A stretch of DNA of 64,000 bases, taken from NCBI RefSeq assembly GCF_029813785.1, contig NZ_JARVKY010000004.1, forward strand, positions 310,001 to 374,000. The letters are read 5' to 3'. The notes beneath the pieces are model-generated. The model was not told the DNA's origin. It searched no databases and was given only the letters and a program-made list of their open reading frames with translations. Shown here in pieces: positions 19,038 through 27,754 of the stretch. Made by a program: the position numbers and the translations under genes. The stretch is from Streptomyces sp. DH41. GTDB taxonomy: Bacteria; Actinomycetota; Actinomycetes; Streptomycetales; Streptomycetaceae. The stretch's first letter is position 1; each line of letters opens with the position of its first letter.

Positions 19038-20103
19038 CCCGCTCGACGCTCCACCGCGGCAGACGCTCGAAGAAGGAGACCGCCTCCTCGCGCCACCTCG
19101 GGCGCCAGCCCTCGGCCACCAGGCGGGCCTGCTCGGCGTACTCCCGCATGTCCGCCCGCATCCGGTCGGCCACCCCTCGGCGCTCACCGATCTCGCGGAC
19201 CGCGGCGACGGTCCGCGGCGTGCAGGAGGGGTTTCCCAGTGCCTCCGCCACGACGGCGCGCTCGGCACCGCTCACGACGGACAGCAGACGCGCGACGGTG
19301 TAACTGTGCCTGCCCTCGCGGATGTCGGTGCCCGTCGGCTTGCCCATCGCGGCCTCGTCGCCGAACAGGTCCAGGTAGTCGTCGCGCATCTGGCCGCAGA
19401 TGCCGACCAGTCGAGCGTAGCGGCGCAACTCCTTGTCGTGGGCGCCCGGTTGTTCGCCCGCGGCCAGGAGTCCGAGGCGCAGCGGGGCGAGGACCGAGTA
19501 GCGGGCCGACTTGTGGTCGGCCACGTCGTGCAGGACCTCGTCGTCCGGCACCTCGGTGGCGAAGTCGCGCTCCAGGTCGACGATCTGGCCCACGAACGTG
19601 TCGGTCGCGGCCCGGGTCTGCACCTCGACCATGGCCTGACGCACCTCGGCGGGAAGCCCGGCGTCCAGGAGCACGCGCAGCGAGAGGGCGAGCGCGAGGT
19701 CGCCCGCTAGTACGGTGAGCCCGAGCGCCGCCCGTGGATGCCGGGGGAACCGCTCCAGGTAGGCGTGGTAGGTGGAGGGTCCGCCCCGGCGGGTGGCACT
19801 GTCGTCGATGAGGTCGTCGTGCACCAGGCCGTGGGTCTGCAGCAGTTCGATGCTCAGCGCGGCGGCGTCCAGTCCTTCGACCGGCTCGTCGCTCACCAGG
19901 CGCGCGGCCTCGTGGAGCAGCACGACCCGCATCCGCTTGCCGCCGCGCAGGGACAGGTCGCGCAGCAGCTCAAGGCAGTCCGGGGTGAAGCGGCTGAACG
20001 ACGGCGCCTCCAAGGTCGCGCCCAGCGTGTCGAAGTACTCCGCGAAGAGCGTGTTGAACCGTCGCTCGTACCGGGCGACACGGTCCAGCGGCTGCTCGGT
20101 CAT
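19030..20103 (-). CDS. Second polyprenyl (E-isoprenyl) diphosphate synthase
   Basis: 357 aa, IspA/IdsA-type trans-prenyl synthase. Motifs: GGKRMRVVLLHEA (IPP binding), first Asp-rich [15 protein letters not shown], and second Asp-rich GQMRDDYLDLFGD, a full DDxxD. Start ATG 20103 has AGGAGG eight bases upstream; the longer in-frame start lacks this. It is monocistronic and converges on the urease operon. It differs clearly from the other synthase at 12.4-13.4 kb (DDxxG there), so the two are not a recent duplication. Product length unknown; GGPP is plausible. Confidence 0.88.
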   Translation of the reverse strand: MTEQPLDRVARYERRFNTLFAEYFDTLGATLEAPSFSRFTPDCLELLRDLSLRGGKRMRVVLLHEAARLVSDEPVEGLDAAALSIELLQTHGLVHDDLIDDSATRRGGPSTYHAYLERFPRHPRAALGLTVLAGDLALALSLRVLLDAGLPAEVRQAMVEVQTRAATDTFVGQIVDLERDFATEVPDDEVLHDVADHKSARYSVLAPLRLGLLAAGEQPGAHDKELRRYARLVGICGQMRDDYLDLFGDEAAMGKPTGTDIREGRHSYTVARLLSVVSGAERAVVAEALGNPSCTPRTVAAVREIGERRGVADRMRADMREYAEQARLVAEGWRPRWREEAVSFFERLPRWSVERAG

Positions 20104-20263
20104 GACGAAGTCCTCCTGATGGCGGGGCGGGTGACACGCCAGCAGTGTGTCAGGGGGCGTCCGCCCCACGAGCGGCACGGCCGAGTCTGCGGAAGACGCC
20201 GCAAAACGGGATCAGTCGGCGTTCGAGTTGAAGGAACCGAGGACATACCTCCATCATTCCTCC

Positions 20264-22255
20264 ATGTCTCTCACGTCTGCCGCCACCGATCCCTCCGTCC
20301 TGCGCGACTACGCCTTCGAATGGGCGCTGGTCGACGTGGAGACCTCCGGTCTGGTACCGCGCCGTGACCGGGTGCTGTCCGTGGCCGTGGTGACGCTGGG
20401 CCCGGACGGCGAGCAGACCGGCGAGTTCTCGACACTGCTGGATCCCGGTTGCGACCCGGGGCCGGTGCACGTGCACGGTCTGACGGCCGAGCGGTTGCGC
20501 GGAGCGCCGGCCTTCGAGCAGGTGGCCGAACGGATCGGCGCGCTCCTCGAGGGCCGGGTGCTGGTCGCCCACAACGCCCAGTTCGACTACGACTTCCTCG
20601 CCCACGAGTTCGCGCGGGCGGGGCTGCGGCTGCCCGTCGCGAGGCGGCTGTGCACGCTGGCCCTGAACCGCCGTGTGGACCCGCCGACCGACGACCTGAG
20701 GCTCGGCACGCTCGCCGCGCACTACGGCGTCCCTCAGATGAAGGCGCACGACGCGCTGGACGACACCCGAGTGCTGGCCGGCGTGTTGCGCGCCTCACTG
20801 CGGGAGGCGGCGCAGCTGGACCTGTCGTTGCCGCTGGTGGCCTGCCCGCCCCGGCAGGACGCGCGGTTCGCGCCGAAGCCGCCCAAGACGCCGTGCGCCT
20901 TCCGCAACCCGGGACGGCTCACCGCGGGCGGGCCGCTGGTGCAGGGCATGAAGGTCGCCGTCACCGGGGAGACGGTGACCGCACGGGCGGATCTGCTGCT
21001 GCGGGCCGCCGCCGCGGGGCTGAACATGGTGTCCTCCGTCAGCCGGCACACCAGCGCCCTGGTCACCAATGACCCCGAGGCCGGCTCCGCCAAGGCCCGG
21101 CGGGCCCGCACCGAGGGAGTTCCCGTCATCGACGAGGCGGCCTTCCTTCGGCTGCTCGGCGACGTCCGGCCCGGCGTCCCGCACGAGGGAGCGCAGCCGG
21201 AGTCCGCCGCCGTCCCCTCCCCCGGCTCGGCCGCGCTGCCGGCCGTCCCGACGCCGCGCGGGCCCGAGGCAGTCGTGGCGGCCGAGGCAGTCATGGCGGC
21301 CGAGGCAGTCATGGCGGCCGAGGCAGTCATGGCGGCCGAGGCGGCCGACACGGAGGTCGCCGCCCCCGCCCTCCCCGACTCTGCCGCGCGAACGGAACCG
21401 GCCCCGCCGGCCGCCGGCCCGAAGCCCGGCAGGCGCCCCGGGAAACCGCGCGGCCCGCTGAGCGGAAGGCGGGTGCTCGTGCTCGGCGGCACGCACCCGG
21501 ACGCGGTGGCCGCCCGTACGCGCGTCGTCGAGCTCGGCGGGGCCGCGGCCATCAACCTGTCCGCCGGCGTCACCGACGTGGTCGTCCTCGACGGCGGCGA
21601 CAGTGATCGCAGGCTGCCGCGCATCTCCGCGCTGCTGCTGCCCGTCCACGACGCCGCGTGGCTGGTCGCGCCGGTCGTGACGGCGACTGAGCGGGCGGAC
21701 GAGCGGCGTACGGCCGCGCATGTGCTGCCGCGCGGCGGCGTCGTCGATCTGCCGCTCCAGCGGGGGCGGGGACCGGCGCACCGCTGGACGGTCACCGCGT
21801 CCTGGGCGCAGCAGACGGCGTGCGAGATCGACGTGGTCGCGTTCGTGCTGGACGAGGACGAGCAGGTCTCCTTCGACGAGGACTTCGTGTTCTACGGAGC
21901 CCCGGAGAACCCGGGCGGGACGGTGCGGCTGCTGAGCGACGGTCCGACCGAGCAGACCGTCAGCGTGGACCTCGCCACTCTGCCGCCGTCGGCGCGCAAG
22001 GTCGTCATCGCCGCCGCCATCGACGGCTCCCCCGCCTTCGGCGACGTCGGCGCGCTGCACATCGTCTCCGGCCCCGGCAGCAGCGCGGCGGCCCTCGCGC
22101 AGGCCACGCTGGACGCGGCCACCACCGAGCGCACCATGCTGCTCGCGGAGATCTACCGGCGTGAGCGGAGCTGGCGGCTGCGGGCCGTCGGCCAGGGCTA
22201 CGACCACGGTCTCGGCGTCCTCGCCCGAGGCTATGGCGTCGAGGTCGCCGACTGA
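20264..22255 (+). CDS. DnaQ-like exonuclease - BRCT - BRCT - TerD fusion protein
   Basis: 663 aa multidomain protein. Residues 15-190: DEDDh 3'-5' exonuclease (VDVETSG with Asp24/Glu26, AHNAQFDYDFL, and AHDALDDT with His162/Asp167). About 218-300: a BRCT-like domain (GMKVAVTGETVTARADLL). About 335-375: Ala-rich linker containing four EAVxAA repeats. About 400-480: a second BRCT-like domain (LSGRRVLVLGGTHPD). About 505-663: TerD domain (TASWAQQTACEIDVVAFVLDEDEQV, DFVFYGAPENP, LAEIYRRERSWRLRAVGQGYDHGL), a Ca2+-binding fold of tellurite/stress operons. The combination points to DNA processing under stress. The ATG was chosen at the domain boundary; its ribosome site is weak. It is transcribed away from the polyprenyl synthase. 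Confidence 0.85.
   Translation: MSLTSAATDPSVLRDYAFEWALVDVETSGLVPRRDRVLSVAVVTLGPDGEQTGEFSTLLDPGCDPGPVHVHGLTAERLRGAPAFEQVAERIGALLEGRVLVAHNAQFDYDFLAHEFARAGLRLPVARRLCTLALNRRVDPPTDDLRLGTLAAHYGVPQMKAHDALDDTRVLAGVLRASLREAAQLDLSLPLVACPPRQDARFAPKPPKTPCAFRNPGRLTAGGPLVQGMKVAVTGETVTARADLLLRAAAAGLNMVSSVSRHTSALVTNDPEAGSAKARRARTEGVPVIDEAAFLRLLGDVRPGVPHEGAQPESAAVPSPGSAALPAVPTPRGPEAVVAAEAVMAAEAVMAAEAVMAAEAADTEVAAPALPDSAARTEPAPPAAGPKPGRRPGKPRGPLSGRRVLVLGGTHPDAVAARTRVVELGGAAAINLSAGVTDVVVLDGGDSDRRLPRISALLLPVHDAAWLVAPVVTATERADERRTAAHVLPRGGVVDLPLQRGRGPAHRWTVTASWAQQTACEIDVVAFVLDEDEQVSFDEDFVFYGAPENPGGTVRLLSDGPTEQTVSVDLATLPPSARKVVIAAAIDGSPAFGDVGALHIVSGPGSSAAALAQATLDAATTERTMLLAEIYRRERSWRLRAVGQGYDHGLGVLARGYGVEVAD
21266..21337 (+). 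repeat. Four 18-bp tandem repeats inside the exonuclease-TerD gene
   Basis: The unit GAGGCAGTCATGGCGGCC is present four times (first copy with GTC GTG), followed by a partial copy. It encodes (EAVMAA)n in the linker between BRCT domains. Being a multiple of three, copy-number change keeps the frame and lengthens or shortens the linker. Confidence 0.9.
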
Positions 22256-22280
22256 CCGCCGCCGGTCCCCGCGGCGCGTC

Positions 22281-23600
22281 TCAGCAGTCCTGCCACAGCC
22301 GGGTCATCACCCGTACCCCGAAGCGCAGTCCCTCCAGCGGCACCCGTTCGTCGACGCCGTGGAAGAGACGGCCGTAGTCGAGGTCGTGTGGCAGTTGCAG
22401 GCCCTTGAAGCCGAAGCAGCGGATGTCCAGCTTGGTGAAGGCCTTCGCGTCCGTGCCACCCGGGTTGCAGTACGGCACCGGGTGGCCGTCGGGGTCCTCG
22501 GCGCGCACGGCGGCGCACATGGCGTCGACCAGTGGGCCGTCGAAGGTGGTCTCCATCGCGATGTCGTGGTTGACCCACTGCCGGGAGACCGAGGGCAGCA
22601 GTAGGGCGTCGATGGTGTCGATCAGCTCCTGCTCGTGGCCGGGCAGGAAGCGGCCGTCGACGCGGGCCGTGGCCTTCCCCGGAATGACGTTGGTCTGGTA
22701 GCCGGCCGAGAACATCGTCGGGTTGGCCGAGTTGCGCAGCACGACCTGCGTGAAGTCGGCCACGTGTCCCAGCTTGGCCAGTTCGGCGTCCAGGTCCTGA
22801 GCGTCGAAGTCGATGTCGACGCCCGCCAGGCGGGCGGCCTCGGCGAGCAGGGCGCGCACCGGCTCGATCAGGCGGACCGGGAAGGTGTGCCGGCCGATGC
22901 GGGTGAGGGACTCGGCGAGGTCGGTGACGGCGTTCTCGTCGTTGGGTGACGAGCCGTGCCCGGCGCGGCCGGTGGCGGTCAGCTCCATCCAGGCCATGCC
23001 GCGCTGGGCGTTCTCGATCGGGTACAGCCTCCGGGTGTCGTCGAGGGCGTAGCTGAAGCCGCCGCCCTCGCCGATCGCCTCGGTGACGCCCGTGAACAGA
23101 TCGGGCCGGTGCTCGACCAGCCAGTGGGCGCCGTACCTGCCGCCCGCCTCCTCGTCGGCGAGGAAGGCGAGGACGATCTCGCGGGCGGGCCGGGTGCCGG
23201 TGCGGGCGAAGTGCCGGGCGGTGGCCAGCATGACGGCCACCGTGTCCTTCATGTCGATGGCGCCGCGGCCCCACAGGTAGCCGTCGCGGATCTCTCCGGA
23301 GAACGGCGGCACCTGCCACTCGGCCGGGTCTGCCGGGACGACGTCCAGGTGGCCGTGGACCAGCAGGGCGCCGCGTGACGGGTCGGTGCCCGGGATGCGG
23401 GCGACGACGTTGGCGCGGCCCGGGGCGCTCTCCACCAGTTCCGAGGTGATGCCGGCCTCGATGAGGCGGGCCACGACCCAGTCGGCGCAGGCCCGCTCGT
23501 CGCTGGTCGGGTTGGAGGTGTCGAAGCGGATCAGTTCCGCGCAGAGGTCGACGACTTCGCGCTGCGCTTCCTCGGAGGCGGGGACAGGGGTGGTGCTCAT
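22281..23600 (-). CDS. M20-family metallohydrolase (peptidase / deacylase)
   Basis: 439 aa, two-zinc M20 hydrolase with catalytic domain and lid. Motifs: VHGHLDVVPAD (metal His and Asp), WGRGAIDMKD (bridging Asp), FLADEEAGGRYGAHWL (catalytic Glu-Glu), RAGHGSSPNDENAV (dimer/lid His), YCNPGGTDAKAF, and a C-terminal HGVDERV His ligand. Such enzymes hydrolyse dipeptides, N-acyl or N-carbamoyl amino acids. Its ATG overlaps the stop of the permease gene (ATGA), so it is the third gene of the DUF1177-permease-M20 operon and probably acts on the imported compound. Confidence 0.88.
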   Translation of the reverse strand: MSTTPVPASEEAQREVVDLCAELIRFDTSNPTSDERACADWVVARLIEAGITSELVESAPGRANVVARIPGTDPSRGALLVHGHLDVVPADPAEWQVPPFSGEIRDGYLWGRGAIDMKDTVAVMLATARHFARTGTRPAREIVLAFLADEEAGGRYGAHWLVEHRPDLFTGVTEAIGEGGGFSYALDDTRRLYPIENAQRGMAWMELTATGRAGHGSSPNDENAVTDLAESLTRIGRHTFPVRLIEPVRALLAEAARLAGVDIDFDAQDLDAELAKLGHVADFTQVVLRNSANPTMFSAGYQTNVIPGKATARVDGRFLPGHEQELIDTIDALLLPSVSRQWVNHDIAMETTFDGPLVDAMCAAVRAEDPDGHPVPYCNPGGTDAKAFTKLDIRCFGFKGLQLPHDLDYGRLFHGVDERVPLEGLRFGVRVMTRLWQDC

Positions 23601-24994
23601 GGTGCTCCTACGGGTGCCGTGCCGGTGGCGGACGTCGACGGGGCGGCGGCCTGGGTGTCGTCGTCGAGGGTGGTGGTGCCGTACGTCCTGATCCAGCCGG
23701 CGAGGCCGAGGACGCAGTAGAGGACGAACGCGGTCAGCAGGGAGTTCAGGGCGGGGATGCCGCCGTCGTAGAACTTGCCGACGCAGAAGGCGAGCGCCCA
23801 GATGACCAGGGACATCGGTACCCAGGTCGGTGAGGTGGCGGGCAGGGTCCCGGCCTCGCGGGTGGCGTCCAGGGGTGCGCGCATGCGGCGCACCACCCAG
23901 TACTCGGCGACGATGATGCCGCCCACCGGCGGGATGGCGACGCCCAGCACGGACAGGAAGTCGGTGAAGTGGGTCATGATGCCGACGGCGGACAGGACGG
24001 TGCCGGCGACGCCGAGGACGATGGTGACCGCGCCGCGGTGCACGCGCTTGCCGAAGACGACCTGGAAGAAGTTGACGACGCCGAGCGAGGAGCCGTACAG
24101 GTTCCAGTCGTTGATCTTCGCCGTGGACATCAGGACGACGAGCACGCCGAAGACGCCGGAGGTGGAGAGCACGATCTGGGAGACCTGGCCGCTGCCGACC
24201 ATGTGGCCGAGCAGGACACCGGTCATGCCGACGATGTACTCGGAGAGGATCATCGACGAGGCGCTCTGCAGGAAGACGTGGCTGCCCTTGCGGTTGTAGC
24301 GGGTCATCTCCGGGGAGACGATCGCGCCGGTCATGAATCCGCCGGCGATCGCGGTCGCGGCGACGGCGAGCGGGATGGTCTCGCCGGGCGGCGGGGAGTT
24401 GACCAGCTCGGACAGCGAGTGGTCGCTGAGCGCGTCGGTGACCGACCAGGCGACCATCGCGAAGAACAGCGGGGTGACGATCTTGGCGAAGACGGCCATG
24501 TACCGGAATCCGAAGATCACCAGGACGGTGATGGCGAAACCGGCGACCATGCACCACAGCCAGGACGGACCGCCGACGAGCGCGGACACGCTGTCGCCGA
24601 AGATCGTGTTCTGGACGCCGAACCAGCCGACGAGACTGACGGAGATGACCAGGCTCACCAGGGCCGAGCCGTTGCGGCCGAAGCCGGCCCAGCGGGTGAG
24701 CAGCGGGGTCGCCAGGCCTTCGCGCATGCCGGCCAGGCCGATCGCGAAGATCACGACTTCGAGGATCACCGCGCCGAGGGTGAACGCGAGGAACGCGTCG
24801 CCGAAGGTCATTCCCACGCCGATGGTGGCGCCGAGGGTGAACTGCGAGATGGAGCCCGACTGCGCGAGCCACTGCAGCAGCATGGTCCAGAAGCCGAGCC
24901 GCTTGTCGCGCGGGACGCGGGACAGTGAGTAGTCGTCGCTGCCCACGGCTTTGGTGGCGCCCGCCTCCTGGGCGGTGTTCTTGTGCGCGGCCAT
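23597..24994 (-). CDS. NCS1-family permease (purine/cytosine permease type)
   Basis: 465 aa with about 12 membrane helices. The NCS1 pattern is visible: WLAQSGSISQFTLGATIG in the first helices, TRWAGFGRNGSALVSLVISVSLVGWFGVQ, and GGFMTGAIVSPEMTRYNRKG. NCS1 carriers import nucleobases, hydantoins, allantoin or related heterocycles with H+ or Na+. The start chosen is ATG 24994, 2 bp past the DUF1177 stop; a GTG at 25000 that overlaps that stop is an alternative. Flanked by DUF1177 and an M20 hydrolase, it is the uptake step of a small catabolic operon. Confidence 0.88.
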   Translation of the reverse strand: MAAHKNTAQEAGATKAVGSDDYSLSRVPRDKRLGFWTMLLQWLAQSGSISQFTLGATIGVGMTFGDAFLAFTLGAVILEVVIFAIGLAGMREGLATPLLTRWAGFGRNGSALVSLVISVSLVGWFGVQNTIFGDSVSALVGGPSWLWCMVAGFAITVLVIFGFRYMAVFAKIVTPLFFAMVAWSVTDALSDHSLSELVNSPPPGETIPLAVAATAIAGGFMTGAIVSPEMTRYNRKGSHVFLQSASSMILSEYIVGMTGVLLGHMVGSGQVSQIVLSTSGVFGVLVVLMSTAKINDWNLYGSSLGVVNFFQVVFGKRVHRGAVTIVLGVAGTVLSAVGIMTHFTDFLSVLGVAIPPVGGIIVAEYWVVRRMRAPLDATREAGTLPATSPTWVPMSLVIWALAFCVGKFYDGGIPALNSLLTAFVLYCVLGLAGWIRTYGTTTLDDDTQAAAPSTSATGTAPVGAP

Positions 24995-24996
24995 GA

Positions 24997-25950
24997 TCAC
25001 GACTCCCCGGGTTCGCGGCCGAAGGTCTGCAGGTGGGTCAGGGAGCCGTAACGGGACACGAGCGCGTCGAACTCCTGGTCGTCGTGGAAGTCGATGCGTC
25101 CGCCGCCGTAGGCCTTCGCGGTCTCGACGGCGAACCGGGCCGCCGCCGCGATGTCGGTCTCGTGGCTCGCGCCCGTCTGGCAGCCGGGCACGGCCGCCGC
25201 GGAGGTGATCGCGAGGCCGACGACCGGAGCGGCCGTCGCCGTGGCCGGCTGCAGGATCGAATTGATGTGGTGTACACCGTTACCGTACGGGGTGATGTCC
25301 TGGGTGGTCACCGGGTACGTGACCAACGGCTCACCGGTCACCACGGCCAGCAGCTCCCCCAGCTGCTCGCTCACCTTGAGCACCCAGCCCGCCTTGACGG
25401 TGGGCGACAGCGCGAGGCCCTTGTGGTTGATGATCCGGTTGCCCTTGGTGGTGTCGACGGAGAGCACGGCCTCCATCTCGCCGGTGACCTCGTGCCGGTT
25501 CATGGTCGCGATGTCGACCGGCGAGTCCATGAACGGCACCGGGTCGTGCGGCGCGGTCGGGGCGTCGGGGCAGATGTGCGTGGCGATGACCACGTCGCCT
25601 TCGAGTACGTCGCCGCGGCGGCGCATGTCGAGGAGCTTGGCGGCCGTGGCCAGGGCCGCGACCGCGCCGTCGGCGTCGGAGACCAGGCCGGTCATCTCCG
25701 GGCGCGCCCCGATGCCGCCGAGGCGGCCCACGACACCGAGCGTGCGCGCCGAGCCGCCGCGCGTGCGGCCGCCTCGGCCCGGTATCCGCACCAGCACGAA
25801 GTCCGTGGATCCGCGCTCGCCGGTGACGGTGGTGACCTCGGCGCCGGAGCCCCCGGGACCCGCCACGGAATCGAGGTGGGCGGCGACGCGCTTGCCGTCG
25901 ACGTCGGGATCGTCCAGCAGATCCACGAGGTCCAGGACGTACTTCAACAT
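24997..25950 (-). CDS. DUF1177 family protein
   Basis: 317 aa, resembling the DUF1177 family of unassigned enzymes. Suggestive stretches are ATHICPDAPTAPHDPVPFMDSPVDIATMNRHEV, VDTTKGNRIINHKGLALSPTVKAGWVLKVSE and the C-terminal HDDQEFDALVSRYGSL. The conserved His, Asp and Asn clusters look like a metal or catalytic site, but no reaction is established. ATG 25950 has a GGAGAA upstream. It is the first gene of the operon with permease and M20 hydrolase and divergent from the IclR regulator. Confidence 0.82.
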   Translation of the reverse strand: MLKYVLDLVDLLDDPDVDGKRVAAHLDSVAGPGGSGAEVTTVTGERGSTDFVLVRIPGRGGRTRGGSARTLGVVGRLGGIGARPEMTGLVSDADGAVAALATAAKLLDMRRRGDVLEGDVVIATHICPDAPTAPHDPVPFMDSPVDIATMNRHEVTGEMEAVLSVDTTKGNRIINHKGLALSPTVKAGWVLKVSEQLGELLAVVTGEPLVTYPVTTQDITPYGNGVHHINSILQPATATAAPVVGLAITSAAAVPGCQTGASHETDIAAAARFAVETAKAYGGGRIDFHDDQEFDALVSRYGSLTHLQTFGREPGES

Positions 25951-26010
25951 GGGCAGTTCTCCTGATCCGCACCTGGGGCGGTGCTGACAAGCAGGTTCCG
26001 GATCGACTAA

Positions 26011-26042
26011 CGTTCTCCGCAACTGTTTCCCGTTATCTGCAA
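26011..26042. promoter_or_regulatory. Direct-repeat operator candidate for the IclR regulator
   Basis: CGTTCTCCGCAA (26011-26022) and CGTTATCTGCAA (26031-26042) are near-identical 12-mers exactly 20 bp apart, two helical turns, in the gap between the DUF1177 operon and the divergent IclR gene. This spacing places both on one DNA face and fits binding by an IclR dimer or tetramer. Confidence 0.6.
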
Positions 26043-26105
26043 TTCAGGTCTGAATGGTGAGATGCCCGGGAAGCGGCGACCGACTGACGAGTGAGGGGAG
26101 CCGCC

Positions 26106-26939
26106 GTGGCCGATCGGCCCGTTCAGCCCGGGGACCGGAAGACCCCGGCCGGGGCGCTGCAGACCGTCGACCGCGCCCTGCTGGTGCTGCTGGCGTTCGA
26201 GCGCAACCGGCCCGACTGGGGGGTGACGGAGATCGCCGCCGAGTTCGGCTGGGACACCTCGGTCGCCCAGCGTCTGCTGTCCACGCTCGCGGGCCGTGGC
26301 TTCCTGGTCTCCGACCCGGCGACCCGCCGCTACCGGATCGGTCCGGCCGCCCTGCGCCTGGGCCGTCTCTGGGAGCGCTCGGGCTCCCTGGAGCTGCTCG
26401 CGGAACCGGTCCTGCAGGAGCTTCGGGCGGCGACCGGGGACACGGTGCTCTTCTGCCTGCCCGACAGCTTCCACATGCGCTGTGTCGCGGCCGTCGAGGG
26501 CGAGGAGGGTCCGCTGCGCTACTACCCGCTGGTCGGTGAGCTGTATCCGGCGCACGCGGGCGCCACCAGCAAGTCGTTCTACGCCTTCCTGCCCGACGAC
26601 CAGCGCCACCGGCTCTTCCGCGGGCGCCCCATGGCGCGCTTCACCGAGCGCACGGTCACCGACCCCGACCAGCTGGAGCGCGAGTTCCGCCAGGTGCGTG
26701 CGCAGGGCCACGCCTGGACGGTCGGCGAGTACGACGCCGGCATCGGCACGGTCGCGATGCCGGTGTTCCTCGGCTCGGAGCCCTACGGCAGCCTCAGTCT
26801 CGGTGCCGCCAAGGACCGCTTCCCGCAGGGGCCCGAGGACCGGCTGGAGGTGCTGCGCCGCGCCGTCCGCTCGCTGGAGCAGCGCCTGACGCATCCGCCG
26901 CAGCACCACCGGCGCCCGCGCTCACCCCGTACGACCTGA
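26106..26939 (+). CDS. IclR-family transcriptional regulator
   Basis: 277 aa. N-terminal winged HTH (residues about 15-75: LQTVDRALLVLLAF, VTEIAAEFGWDTSVAQRLLSTLAGRGFLV) and C-terminal IclR effector domain (LEPVLQELRAATGDTVLFCLPDSFHMRCVAAVEG, YPLVGELYPAHAGATSKSFYAFL, GEYDAGIGTVAMPVF). The GTG start at 26106 has GGGGAG five bases upstream. It is divergent from the DUF1177 operon, with direct repeats between, so it probably controls that operon in response to its substrate or an intermediate. Confidence 0.92.
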   Translation: MADRPVQPGDRKTPAGALQTVDRALLVLLAFERNRPDWGVTEIAAEFGWDTSVAQRLLSTLAGRGFLVSDPATRRYRIGPAALRLGRLWERSGSLELLAEPVLQELRAATGDTVLFCLPDSFHMRCVAAVEGEEGPLRYYPLVGELYPAHAGATSKSFYAFLPDDQRHRLFRGRPMARFTERTVTDPDQLEREFRQVRAQGHAWTVGEYDAGIGTVAMPVFLGSEPYGSLSLGAAKDRFPQGPEDRLEVLRRAVRSLEQRLTHPPQHHRRPRSPRTT

Positions 26940-26974
26940 CGTACCGTTCCACCCCCGTCGATGAGGACCGACCC

Positions 26975-27700
26975 GTGAATCTGCTGCTCCTGTCCAACTC
27001 CACCCAGTACGGCCGCGGCTACCTGGAACACGCCCTCGACACCGTGACCGGCTTCCTGCCCGCCGGGGCGCGGCTGGCCTTCGTCCCGTACGCGCTCGCC
27101 GACCACGACGCCTACACCGCCAAGGTGCGCGGCGCGCTCGCCGGGGCGGGGATCGACGTGCGGGGCGTCCACGAGGGCGGCGACCCGCTCGCGCGGCTCG
27201 GCGAGGCGGACGCCGTGTTCGTCGGCGGCGGCAACTCCTTCCGGCTGCTGAGCGCGCTGTACCGCACCGGGCTGCGAAAGGCGCTGATCAAGGCGGTCGT
27301 CGACGGGCTGCCCTACATGGGGGCCAGCGCCGGCACCAACATGGCGGCGCCCTCGCTGCGCACCACCAACGACATGCCGATCGTCGAGCCGCCGTCCTTC
27401 GATGCGCTCGGGCTGGTCCCGTTCCAGATCAACCCGCACTACCTCGACCCGGACCCGGCGTCGACGCACAAGGGCGAGACCCGCGAGGAGCGGCTGACGG
27501 AGTTCCTCGAGGAGAACGACGTACCCGTGCTCGGCCTGAGGGAGGGCTCCTGGCTGCGGGTCGAGGGCGCCCGCGCCGCGGTCGGGGGCGAGCGGGACGC
27601 CCGGCTGTTCCGGCGGGGCACGGCTCCCCGCGAGATCGCCGTGGGCTCGGACGTGTCCGAACTGCTGCGCGTCACGGTCGCGTTCGACACCCGGGCGTAG
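26975..27700 (+). CDS. pepE: Peptidase E (alpha-aspartyl dipeptidase, S51)
   Basis: 241 aa, GATase-like fold serine peptidase that cleaves Asp-Xaa dipeptides. The nucleophile elbow is GASAGTNMAAP, with VFVGGGNSFRLL before it and FQINPHYLDP with the catalytic His after. It starts at a GTG 35 bp after the IclR gene, so the two are likely co-transcribed. With the M20 hydrolase on the other side of the regulator it suggests breakdown of a dipeptide or peptide-like compound. Confidence 0.9.
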   Translation: MNLLLLSNSTQYGRGYLEHALDTVTGFLPAGARLAFVPYALADHDAYTAKVRGALAGAGIDVRGVHEGGDPLARLGEADAVFVGGGNSFRLLSALYRTGLRKALIKAVVDGLPYMGASAGTNMAAPSLRTTNDMPIVEPPSFDALGLVPFQINPHYLDPDPASTHKGETREERLTEFLEENDVPVLGLREGSWLRVEGARAAVGGERDARLFRRGTAPREIAVGSDVSELLRVTVAFDTRA

Positions 27701-27707
27701 GCGCGAC

Positions 27708-27739
27708 GGCGCCGGAGGCCCTCAAGGGCCTCCGGCGCC
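27708..27739. terminator. Strong hairpin between convergent pepE and the ApnO-like gene
   Basis: Perfect 15-bp inverted repeat: GGCGCCGGAGGCCCT at 27708-27722 and its reverse complement at 27725-27739, with almost no loop (effective loop of about four bases). No T-run. Symmetric placement 8 bp after one gene and 16 bp after the other suggests a bidirectional terminator. Confidence 0.75.
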
Positions 27740-27754
27740 ACAGCCGACAGCAGG

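Noticed and set aside
21266..21337. Repeat array considered as a CRISPR or regulatory iteron
   Set aside because: Contiguous 18-bp units without spacers, in frame within a coding linker; a coding minisatellite.
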